From Prevotella sp. (GTDB lineage Bacteria > Bacillota > Clostridia > Oscillospirales > Ruminococcaceae): 64,000 nt of DNA. Below, piece after piece: positions 25,619-33,591 of the stretch. Below the pieces are notes generated by a model. It did no database searches. It worked only from the letters and a program-made list of their open reading frames with translations, and had not been told where the DNA came from. The DNA lies in assembly GCA_023663025.1 (NCBI GenBank), contig JAMPIC010000010.1, positions 9,623 to 73,622 on the forward strand, read 5' to 3'. Each line of letters opens with the position of its first letter. Position 1 is the stretch's first letter. A program made the position numbers and the translations under genes.

Positions 25619-25826
25619 ACCTGCTATAAGTCAGATCGCAACCAAAAACGAGAGCTACTATTCGGTGGTTATAGCCGTCGCAAAGCGCGCGAGGGAGATC
25701 GCCGACGATCTGTACAACAACAACGAGACACTTGAAGAGAAACCGGTAAAAACCGCCGTCGAGGAGTTTGCGGGAAGAAAATATTCTTTCATAGAAGACC
25801 CCTCGCTCAGAGAGTCAAAGGACTGA
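25611..25826 (+). CDS. rpoZ: RNA polymerase omega subunit
   Basis: 71 residues from the ATG at 25611, overlapping the gmk stop by 8 bases. MLRPAISQIATKNESYYSVVIAVAKRAREIAD is the omega core that holds the beta-prime C-terminus. Length and place after gmk are normal. The coaBC gene that usually follows in Firmicutes is absent; priA starts 4 bases later. Confidence 0.92.
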   Translation: MLRPAISQIATKNESYYSVVIAVAKRAREIADDLYNNNETLEEKPVKTAVEEFAGRKYSFIEDPSLRESKD

Positions 25827-25830
25827 CGTT

Positions 25831-28263
25831 TTGCTTACAATAAAGCGTCTGGCGGCTGTGGCGGTCAGCTCAGCAGCCTATGGATACGACAGACGGTACA
25901 AATACACCGTTCCTCCGGATCTGGACGGAAAAGCCGCGGTGGGCGTAAGAGTTCTCGTTCCTTTCGGGAAAGGGAACAGAAAGCGCATAGGCGTTATAAT
26001 ACGCATAGACAGCGCCGCCGGCGAGGATATAAGCCGCTTCAAGCCGATAAACTCCGTGATTGACGACGAGCCGCTTCTGAACGGCGAAATGCTCGACATG
26101 ATCATGTGGCTGAGAGACGCTACCTTGTGTACCTATTTTGAAGCTTTCAGGACATTGATACCCATAGGACTGAGCGTTAATTTTACGCAGAAGTACGAGC
26201 TTTCCGACAGCAGCGGCTTGTCGGAGGACGTTCTTTCGGACGGTGCGCTTTCCCTGCTGAAAGCTGTAAGGGAGGATTTTTCGCTGCTGAACGGCGCGGA
26301 TAACAGGACTGTTTCCGAGCTTGTGCAGGCGGGATTTCTGAACGAGTACGATTCCGTCAAAAGGAGAACCAAGGACGAGACCGTCAAAATGGTCAAGCTG
26401 ACGGAGGATTTCACGTCGGGCAGGCTTGCCGCAAATCTGTCCCCGAAACAGAAAAGCGTTGCGGAGCTTCTCGGCGAGAGCGGAGCGGCTTCGGTAAAGG
26501 AAATTTGCTACATTTGCGGGGTTACGCCGTCGGTCGTCAACAATATGTCAAAAAAAGGAATTACCGAGACCTATGAGTATGAGATACTGAGAACTCCCGA
26601 TGTGACCGCAAGGGAAAGCGCCGACGATATCGTGCTGTCGGAGCAGCAGCGGAAAGCCTATGACGGTATTGCCGCGCTGATAGATGAAGCAAAGCCCTGC
26701 GCCGCGCTGCTGTACGGCGTTACGGGAAGCGGGAAAACCCCCGTTTTCGCCAAGCTCATCAAGCACACGCTCGATTTGGGGAAAAATGTTATTATGCTTA
26801 TTCCCGAGATATCTCTTACTCCGCAGGTGCTTGAAAGATTTCAGAAGCTGTTCGGTGACATGGTTGCGATAATGCACAGCAGTCTTTCGCTCACCCAGCG
26901 GCTCAACGAATACAAAAGGGTCAAAAAAGGGCAGGCGAGGATCGTCGTCGGAACAAGAAGCGCGGTTTTCGCTCCCATGGAGAACATCGGACTTTTCATT
27001 ATTGATGAGGAGGGCGAAAGGACGTACAAGTCCGAATCGTCGCCGCGCTATAACGCAAAGGAAATTGCCAAAAAAAGGTGCATTACCCATAATGCCGTAA
27101 CGCTGATGGCGTCGGCTACTCCGTCGATAGAGAGCTTTTACTGCGCCAAAACGGGGCGATATAAGCTGTTCACAATGACGGAACGGTATTCGCAGGAAAA
27201 GTTGCCGTCGGTTGAAACGGTTGATTTGGCTGTGGAGGGCTTTTACGGTAATTCCGCTGTGTTCTCCGAAAGACTTGTGGAAGAGATCAACTACAATCTG
27301 GAAAAAAATGAGCAGACAATTCTTCTTCTCAACAGAAGAGGTTATCATACATACATAAGCTGCGCGGACTGCCGCGAACCGCTTATCTGTCCCAATTGCA
27401 GCATTCCCATGACGTATCACAAAACGAACGGGCGGGTGCTGTGCCATTACTGCGGCTACAGCGAGGAAATGCCCAAAACCTGCGGGAAGTGCGGCTCAAA
27501 CCATCTTAAAATGACCGGTCTGGGCACTCAAAAGGCAGAGGACGAGGTGGCGGCTCTGTTCCCGAACGCAAGAATTCTCCGCATGGACGCGGACACCACT
27601 TATTCGCGGTATGCCTACGAAAAAAGTTTCCGAGCCTTTGAAAAGGGCGAGTACGACATAATGCTCGGCACGCAGATGATCGCTAAGGGTCTGGATTTTC
27701 CCAACGTGACTCTGGTCGGAGTTCTGTCGGTGGATAAGGCTTTGTTTTCGGGTGATTTCCGAAGCTACGAAAGGACGTTCTCGCTGGTAACTCAGGTGGT
27801 GGGACGATGCGGCAGGGGAGACAAACAGGGCAGAGCCATCATTCAGACCTACGTTCCCGAGCACTATGTGCTTAATCTTGCCGCAGAACAGAATTATCCC
27901 GCGTTTTACGAGCAGGAGATAGCTTCCAGACAGGCTTTGGTTTATCCGCCGTTCTGCGACATATGTTCGCTGGAATTTTCCTCGGTCATCGAAAGCTGCG
28001 CCGACAAGGCTTCAAAGGCTTTTCTCGGACTTATAAGCGGCAGCATTGCTTCGGGCGAGATCAATGTCCCCATAAGAGTTTTGGGACCGTCAAAATGCCT
28101 GTACGAAAAGATCAACGGAAAATACCGTTACAGAATAATTATCAAATGCAGGAATAACCGAATGTTCCGCGACTATATAGGCGGACTTTACAAGCAGACC
28201 TTTAAAATGAGAGAATTTGCGAACGTCCGGACGTTCATTGACATCAACGGAGATATAATTTAG
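25831..28263 (+). CDS. priA: Primosomal protein N' (PriA replication restart helicase)
   Basis: 810 residues with a TTG start directly after rpoZ. Order: DNA-binding domain (1-200), helicase lobe 1 with P-loop GVTGSGKT (296-303), four Cys pairs of the zinc-binding region (CADCREPLICPNC, CHYC, CGKCGS; about 510-560), lobe 2 with TQMIAKGLDFPNVTLVG and VVGRCGRGDKQG. It reloads the replicative helicase at stalled forks. Two changes stand out: the family motif II DEEH is DEEG at 392-395, and the P-loop is followed by P instead of the usual E (GKTPVF). The protein otherwise looks intact. Confidence 0.93.
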   Translation: MLTIKRLAAVAVSSAAYGYDRRYKYTVPPDLDGKAAVGVRVLVPFGKGNRKRIGVIIRIDSAAGEDISRFKPINSVIDDEPLLNGEMLDMIMWLRDATLCTYFEAFRTLIPIGLSVNFTQKYELSDSSGLSEDVLSDGALSLLKAVREDFSLLNGADNRTVSELVQAGFLNEYDSVKRRTKDETVKMVKLTEDFTSGRLAANLSPKQKSVAELLGESGAASVKEICYICGVTPSVVNNMSKKGITETYEYEILRTPDVTARESADDIVLSEQQRKAYDGIAALIDEAKPCAALLYGVTGSGKTPVFAKLIKHTLDLGKNVIMLIPEISLTPQVLERFQKLFGDMVAIMHSSLSLTQRLNEYKRVKKGQARIVVGTRSAVFAPMENIGLFIIDEEGERTYKSESSPRYNAKEIAKKRCITHNAVTLMASATPSIESFYCAKTGRYKLFTMTERYSQEKLPSVETVDLAVEGFYGNSAVFSERLVEEINYNLEKNEQTILLLNRRGYHTYISCADCREPLICPNCSIPMTYHKTNGRVLCHYCGYSEEMPKTCGKCGSNHLKMTGLGTQKAEDEVAALFPNARILRMDADTTYSRYAYEKSFRAFEKGEYDIMLGTQMIAKGLDFPNVTLVGVLSVDKALFSGDFRSYERTFSLVTQVVGRCGRGDKQGRAIIQTYVPEHYVLNLAAEQNYPAFYEQEIASRQALVYPPFCDICSLEFSSVIESCADKASKAFLGLISGSIASGEINVPIRVLGPSKCLYEKINGKYRYRIIIKCRNNRMFRDYIGGLYKQTFKMREFANVRTFIDINGDII

Positions 28264-28290
28264 CAAACCAATGAAAGGCAGTGAAATATT

Positions 28291-28797
28291 TTGGCGTTAA
28301 GAAAGATTGTCAACAAATCGGATGATATACTCAGAAAAAAATGCAAGCCTGTGGTGAACTTTGACGAAAAGCTGTGTATACTTCTTGACGATATGGCTGA
28401 AACTATGTACAAATCCAACGGCGTGGGGCTTGCCGCTCCGCAGGTGGGAATGCTCAGGCGGGCAGTGGTTGTGGACGTGGGCGACGGTCTGCTGGAGCTT
28501 GTCAATCCGGAGATAATCAAGTCAAAGGGTACTCAGCGCGCGGTGGAAGGGTGTCTTTCCTGCCCCGACGAGTGGGGATATGTTGTGCGTCCTTACGAAA
28601 TAGTCATAAAAGCTCAGGACAGAACAGGAAAATTCTTACAGCTTAAACTGAAGGATTTTATGGCGAGAGCCGTGTGCCATGAACTGGATCATCTTGAGGG
28701 ACAGCTTTTCATTGATATTGCCGACGAGATGGTTGATCCCGACGAGCTTGAAAACGAGCAGAAAAAGGGAAAAAGAGGAAAACGCAGAAAACGCTGA
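28291..28797 (+). CDS. def: Peptide deformylase
   Basis: 168 residues from a TTG at 28291, with AAAGG 12 bases upstream. It removes the formyl group from new proteins. The three signatures are present: GVGLAAPQVG (from residue 44), EGCLSCP (Cys88) and HELDH (His130, Glu131, His134), which bind the metal and catalyse. The second motif is CLSCP where CLSVP or CLSFP is usual. The C-terminal 20 residues are very basic and low in complexity. Confidence 0.95.
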   Translation: MALRKIVNKSDDILRKKCKPVVNFDEKLCILLDDMAETMYKSNGVGLAAPQVGMLRRAVVVDVGDGLLELVNPEIIKSKGTQRAVEGCLSCPDEWGYVVRPYEIVIKAQDRTGKFLQLKLKDFMARAVCHELDHLEGQLFIDIADEMVDPDELENEQKKGKRGKRRKR

Positions 28798-28810
28798 AAG
28801 GATTTGGACG

Positions 28811-29752
28811 ATGAACATTATTTTTATGGGTACTCCCGATTTTGCTGTTCCGTGTCTGAAAGCGCTTATTGACAGCGGGGAGAACGTTTCCGCGGTGTTT
28901 ACCCAGCCCGACAAGCCAAAGGGCAGGGGTTATAAGCTTACGCCGCCGCCTGTAAAGGAAGCTGCCTTGACAAACGGCATTCCCGTATATCAGCCGGTCA
29001 GCCTTAAAAAAGGCGAGGACGCGGAGACTGCTCTGAAAACGATAACCGAGCTTGCTCCCGATCTGATAGTTACGGTCGCATACGGAAAGATACTTCCCAA
29101 GGAGATACTTGACGCACCCAAATTTTACAGTATCAACGTTCACGCTTCGCTTCTGCCCAAGTACCGCGGCGCGGGACCTATCCAGTGGAGCGTGCTGAAC
29201 GGCGAAAAGGTCACAGGCGTTACAACAATGCTTATGGCTGAGGGAATTGACACGGGGGATATGCTTCTCAGCAGGTCTTTGGAGATCGGCGAGAACGAGA
29301 CGGCTTCGGAGCTTCACGACAGGCTGTCCGCGCTCGGAGCGGAGGTTCTGCTGGAAACCGTCGCGGCTGTAAAGTCGGGAAGCATTACACCTGTTCCGCA
29401 GGATAATTCGCTGTCAAGCCACGCGCCTATGCTGACAAAGGATATGTGTCCCATTGATTTTTCAAAGTCCGCGCAGGAAGTCCATAACCATATCCGCGGA
29501 TTGTCGGCGTTTCCCTGCGCTTCGGCTGTTCTTGAGGGAAAACGGCTAAAGGTGTACGGCTCGGAGATTGTCAAGGGAATGAAGTCGGAACGTCCTCCCG
29601 GAACTGTTGTACAGGCGAAAGACTTTACAGTGGCGTGCGGAGACGGCGGCTGCGTAAGGTTCACGGAAGTTCAGGCTGAGGGCGGAAAGCGAATGCTCAC
29701 GGCGGACTATCTGAGAGGAAAAGCGGTCAAAGAGGGAACAGTCCTAACCTGA
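28811..29752 (+). CDS. fmt: Methionyl-tRNA formyltransferase
   Basis: 313 residues from the ATG at 28811, 13 bases after def. Transfers formyl from 10-formyl-THF to initiator Met-tRNA. NIIFMGTPDFAVPCLKALI starts the Rossmann-like domain, and the catalytic segment INVHASLLPKYRGAGPIQWSVLNGE with HAS and the downstream GVTTMLMAEGIDTGDML is intact. The C-terminal OB-like domain follows from about 205. The def-fmt pair is standard. Confidence 0.96.
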   Translation: MNIIFMGTPDFAVPCLKALIDSGENVSAVFTQPDKPKGRGYKLTPPPVKEAALTNGIPVYQPVSLKKGEDAETALKTITELAPDLIVTVAYGKILPKEILDAPKFYSINVHASLLPKYRGAGPIQWSVLNGEKVTGVTTMLMAEGIDTGDMLLSRSLEIGENETASELHDRLSALGAEVLLETVAAVKSGSITPVPQDNSLSSHAPMLTKDMCPIDFSKSAQEVHNHIRGLSAFPCASAVLEGKRLKVYGSEIVKGMKSERPPGTVVQAKDFTVACGDGGCVRFTEVQAEGGKRMLTADYLRGKAVKEGTVLT

Positions 29753-29764
29753 AGGAGGCAGACT

Positions 29765-30448
29765 ATGTTTGATTCAACTTATCTGATAGTGCTACCGGCA
29801 GTTATTTTTGCCTTGATAGCACAGATATTGGTAAAGACAACGTTCAGCAAATACAGCGGCGAGGGAAATCAGCACGGCTACACAGCCAAAGAGGTCGCAA
29901 GAAAGATACTGGACGAAAACGGTCTCTACAACGTCAGCATCGAATATATCAGCGGAGAGCTTACGGATCATTTCGACCCGGCGGCAAACGTGATAAGGCT
30001 TTCCGATTCGGTCTATAACAGCACCTCGGTGGCGGCTATCGGCGTTGCGGCGCACGAGGTGGGTCACGCAATACAGCACGCGCAGGGTTACACCCCGATA
30101 AAGATCAGGCAGGCGATCATTCCGGTTACGCAGATAGGCTCGAAGCTTGCCGTTCCGCTGGTGCTTCTGGGAATGCTTATAAGCGCGTTCAGATGGCTTA
30201 TTCCCGTGGGAATATTCCTCTACGCGGGAGTGGTGCTTTTCCAGGCGGTGACGCTTCCCGTTGAGTTCAACGCAAGCGGAAGAGCCTTGAAAACCCTCGA
30301 TGAGAACGTTATCCTCTACAAGGACGAGGTCAGAATGGCTAAGAAAGTCCTTACCGCGGCGGCAATGACCTATGTTGCGGCAATGTTCTCGTCTCTTATG
30401 AGCTTGCTGAGGCTGATACTGCTGTCGGGCAGAAACAGAAGAAGTTAG
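29765..30448 (+). CDS. Membrane zinc metallopeptidase, YugP type
   Basis: 227 residues; AAGGAGG precedes the ATG. An N-terminal membrane helix (5-25), the zinc motif AAHEVGHAIQH near residues 99-109, and two or more membrane segments near 125-165 and 195-215. It belongs to the Zn_peptidase_2 (PF04298, COG2738) group, whose substrates are unknown. The gene is inserted between fmt and rsmB, which are adjacent in Bacillus; this insertion is common in clostridia. Confidence 0.88.
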   Translation: MFDSTYLIVLPAVIFALIAQILVKTTFSKYSGEGNQHGYTAKEVARKILDENGLYNVSIEYISGELTDHFDPAANVIRLSDSVYNSTSVAAIGVAAHEVGHAIQHAQGYTPIKIRQAIIPVTQIGSKLAVPLVLLGMLISAFRWLIPVGIFLYAGVVLFQAVTLPVEFNASGRALKTLDENVILYKDEVRMAKKVLTAAAMTYVAAMFSSLMSLLRLILLSGRNRRS

Positions 30449-30450
30449 CC

Positions 30451-31761
30451 ATGGGTGTGAAGTCTCCCCGCTTTACGGTATTGGAACTGCTTGCCGGAAT
30501 GGATAAGCAGGCGTATTCTAACATCGCGCTTGATTCGGCGCTCGAAAGAAGCGGATTTTCGGACAGGGACAAGAGCTTTGTCTCCAGACTTTTTTACGGT
30601 ACGGTGGAGCGTAAGCTCACTTTGGAGTATATCGTTTCGCTGTACAGTAATAAGCCTTTACACAAGCTGGACGCCTCGGTTCTCAACGTGCTGAAAATGG
30701 GTCTGTATCAGCTTCTCTATATGGATTCCGTCACCGACAGCGCGGCTGTGAACGAGTCGGTCGTTCTCGCGAAGCAGTGCGGAAAAACAAGTGCGGCGGG
30801 ATTTGTCAACGCTGTGCTGAGAAGCTTTATCCGTGACGGGAAGAAAATTACTTTTCCCGAGGACAGGACGGAGCGTCTCGGAATAGAGTATTCCTGCGGG
30901 CAGGAGCTTGTCCGCAGGCTTTGCGGGGACTATTCTTTCGAGCTTGCGGAGGATCTGCTGAAAGCTTCGGTAACTCCCCACAAGACGTTTTTAAGGGTAA
31001 ATAATCTGAAAATATCCTCCGATGAATTGGTTTCCGAGTTTGAAAAGCTTGGCGTTGCTGTAAAGGCGTGTGACATTACAGATAACTGTCTGGAGGTTGA
31101 CGGACTTGGCGATGTGGAACGCTGCGAGCTGTTCCGAAAGGGATTTTTTCACGTTCAAGACTTGTCCTCTCAGCTTTGCTGCAAGGCGTTGAACCCGTGC
31201 AGGGGAGATACCGTTATAGATTTGTGCGCCGCTCCCGGCGGAAAGGCGTTCACCGTTACAGAGATGACAGGCGGAACAGGCAGGATAATTGCCTGCGATA
31301 TACACTCGAACAGGGTCAATCTTATAAAAAGCGGCGCGGAACGTTTGGGACTTCCGGTCGAGGCGGTGAAGAACGACGCTAAGGTTTTTAACGCCGATTT
31401 TCCGTTAGCGGACAAGGTTTTGTGCGACGTTCCGTGTTCCGGCTTCGGAGTTATCCGTTCAAAGCCGGAGCTGAAATACACAGATTTGAAATCCGTTTCA
31501 AGGCTTCCCGAGGTGCAGTACGGTATTTTGTGTACCGCTTCGGAGTACTTAAAGGCGGGCGGGGAGCTTGTTTATTCGACCTGCACGCTCAGCAGGGACG
31601 AAAACGATCGCGTTATCGACCGTTTTCTTGAAGAGCACAAAGGCTTCAAGCCTGTGGCTGTTATGGAAGAATACGGAAACTCGGGGCATAAGGCGACGAT
31701 TTTTCCCAAGGATTTCGGCTGCGAGGGATTTTTCATGAGCAAGATCGGAAAGGACGGCTGA
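30451..31761 (+). CDS. rsmB: 16S rRNA m5C967 methyltransferase
   Basis: 436 residues, starting 2 bases after the previous stop. NusB-like RNA-binding domain (about 5-135), then a Rossmann methyltransferase: LCAAPGGKAFTVTEM (SAM loop, near 255), DVPCSGFGVIRSKPELK with the first catalytic Cys, and YSTCTLSRDENDRVI with the TC cysteine. Methylates C967 of 16S rRNA. Same order as yloM in Bacillus. Confidence 0.95.
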   Translation: MGVKSPRFTVLELLAGMDKQAYSNIALDSALERSGFSDRDKSFVSRLFYGTVERKLTLEYIVSLYSNKPLHKLDASVLNVLKMGLYQLLYMDSVTDSAAVNESVVLAKQCGKTSAAGFVNAVLRSFIRDGKKITFPEDRTERLGIEYSCGQELVRRLCGDYSFELAEDLLKASVTPHKTFLRVNNLKISSDELVSEFEKLGVAVKACDITDNCLEVDGLGDVERCELFRKGFFHVQDLSSQLCCKALNPCRGDTVIDLCAAPGGKAFTVTEMTGGTGRIIACDIHSNRVNLIKSGAERLGLPVEAVKNDAKVFNADFPLADKVLCDVPCSGFGVIRSKPELKYTDLKSVSRLPEVQYGILCTASEYLKAGGELVYSTCTLSRDENDRVIDRFLEEHKGFKPVAVMEEYGNSGHKATIFPKDFGCEGFFMSKIGKDG

Positions 31762-31765
31762 CGGC

Positions 31766-32791
31766 TTGAAAAAGGATATCCTATCCTGTAGTTTGGACGA
31801 ATTATATTCCGAAACAGAATCTATCGGCGAGAAAAAATTCAGAGGAAAACAGGTCTATGAATGGCTGCATACAAAAAGAGTTCACGACTTTTCCAAAATG
31901 AGTAATATTTCTTCGTCTTTACGCACAAAATTAGAGGAATTGTATTGTATAAATAGTATAAAAATTGTCAGAAAGCTTGAATCTTCTATAGATAATACTG
32001 TAAAATATTTATATGAGTTGTCGGACGGAAATCACATAGAATCCGTTTTGATGGACTATAAACACGGAAACAGCCTGTGCATTTCCACTCAGGTGGGGTG
32101 CAAAATGGGGTGCAGCTTCTGTGCGTCCACCATTGCTGGGTTCAAGCGGCATCTGCTTCCGTCGGAAATGCTTCTCCAGGTTTACGAGGCGGAACGGGAC
32201 AGCGGCAGGCATATTGACAGCCTTGTGCTGATGGGCATTGGCGAGCCGCTTGACAATTTCGACAATGTTGTTAAATTTTTACAGATGATATCTTTTGAAA
32301 CAGGAAAAAATCTCAGTCTGAGACACGTTTCGCTGTCTACCTGCGGGCTTGTTGACAGGATTTACGATCTGGCGGAGTACCGCTTCGGACTTACCCTTTC
32401 CGTATCGCTCCACGCCGTTACGGACGCCAAAAGAAGCGGAATAATGCCCGTGAACAAAAAGTATCCCATAAACGAACTGCTGAAAGCCTGCCGTGAGTAC
32501 ATTGACAAAACGGGACGGCGGATTTCCTTTGAGTACGCGGTCATTCACGGCGTGAATGATTCTCCCGCGGACGCGGAGGCGCTGATTAAGCTGCTGAGAG
32601 GAATAAACTGCCATGTTAATCTTATACCCGTAAACCAAATCAAGGAGCGGGATTACCGTTCGGATAAGTCCGCTCTTTACAAATTTGCGGACGCGCTGGA
32701 AAAGGGCGGTCTGAACGTTACGGTCAGACGAACCCTCGGCGCGGACATAGACGCCGCCTGCGGTCAGCTGAGGCGGGAATACGAGGTCTGA
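31766..32791 (+). CDS. rlmN: 23S rRNA (adenine2503-C2)-methyltransferase
   Basis: 341 residues with a TTG start 4 bases after rsmB. A radical SAM enzyme that methylates A2503 of 23S rRNA and A37 of some tRNAs. The cluster motif is CKMGCSFC (Cys112, Cys116, Cys119); MGIGEPLDNFDNVV and LSVSLHAVTDAKRSGIMPVN are typical, and Cys near the end (AACGQLRRE) is the methyl-carrying cysteine. The A+T content of the first 200 bases is higher than that of neighbours. Confidence 0.96.
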   Translation: MKKDILSCSLDELYSETESIGEKKFRGKQVYEWLHTKRVHDFSKMSNISSSLRTKLEELYCINSIKIVRKLESSIDNTVKYLYELSDGNHIESVLMDYKHGNSLCISTQVGCKMGCSFCASTIAGFKRHLLPSEMLLQVYEAERDSGRHIDSLVLMGIGEPLDNFDNVVKFLQMISFETGKNLSLRHVSLSTCGLVDRIYDLAEYRFGLTLSVSLHAVTDAKRSGIMPVNKKYPINELLKACREYIDKTGRRISFEYAVIHGVNDSPADAEALIKLLRGINCHVNLIPVNQIKERDYRSDKSALYKFADALEKGGLNVTVRRTLGADIDAACGQLRREYEV

Positions 32792-32832
32792 CGCGTATAC
32801 ATTTCCGAAAAACTGCGAAAGGAGTGCGGCTG

Positions 32833-33555
32833 ATGAAGGTCTATTCCGATACCAATATCGGATTGTCAAGAAGTGAAAATCAGGACAGGGTACGTTCTGC
32901 GCTGATAGACGGCGGCGCTTGCTTTGCGGTTGTATGCGACGGAATGGGCGGTCAGAACGCCGGCAGCGAGGCAAGCGAAAGAGCCGTGAACATTGTTTTC
33001 GACAGGATAACAAAGGTTTTCCGCGCGGATTACGAAAGCAAATCTATAAAAAATCTGCTGATATCATCGGTGACTACGGCAAACTCGGTAGTCTACGACA
33101 CGGCTATTTCAAGCATAGAAATGAGCGGCATGGGCACGACCTGCGTCGCCGCTCTGGTTTGCGGAAACAAGCTTTATGCGGTAAACGTGGGCGATTCGAG
33201 ACTTTACCTCATTAACCATGAGATACGGCAGATAACCAAGGATCACACCGTCGTCATGCGAATGTACGAAAGCGGAGAGATCACCCGCGAAGAGCTTAAA
33301 AACCACCCGAGAAGAAACTACATCACAAAAGCGGTCGGCGTTTCGGACACGGTAGTTCCGGATTATTATGAGTTTGAGCTTACGGAGAATTCCTCGCTGC
33401 TGCTTTGTACGGACGGTCTTTCCAATTACTGCGACGAGGCTGATATTTTCAAAGCGGCAAAGGAGCTGAGTCCGGAGGAAGTCCCCGGAGCGCTTATCGG
33501 AAAAGCCCTTGAAAACGGCGGCAATGACAATATAACCGTTGCCTATATGAAATGA
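32833..33555 (+). CDS. prpC: PP2C-type protein phosphatase (Stp/PrpC)
   Basis: 240 residues from the ATG at 32833 with AAAGGAG upstream. The metal-binding aspartates of the family are visible: RSENQDRVR, CDGMGGQNAGSEAS (DGMGG), GDSRLYL and the C-terminal GGNDNITV. It reverses phosphorylation by the PrkC kinase encoded immediately downstream. Both act on cell wall and translation factors in related bacteria. Confidence 0.94.
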   Translation: MKVYSDTNIGLSRSENQDRVRSALIDGGACFAVVCDGMGGQNAGSEASERAVNIVFDRITKVFRADYESKSIKNLLISSVTTANSVVYDTAISSIEMSGMGTTCVAALVCGNKLYAVNVGDSRLYLINHEIRQITKDHTVVMRMYESGEITREELKNHPRRNYITKAVGVSDTVVPDYYEFELTENSSLLLCTDGLSNYCDEADIFKAAKELSPEEVPGALIGKALENGGNDNITVAYMK

Positions 33556-33591
33556 TTAAAGAAAACTGTTTACTGTACAGGAGTGAATTTA

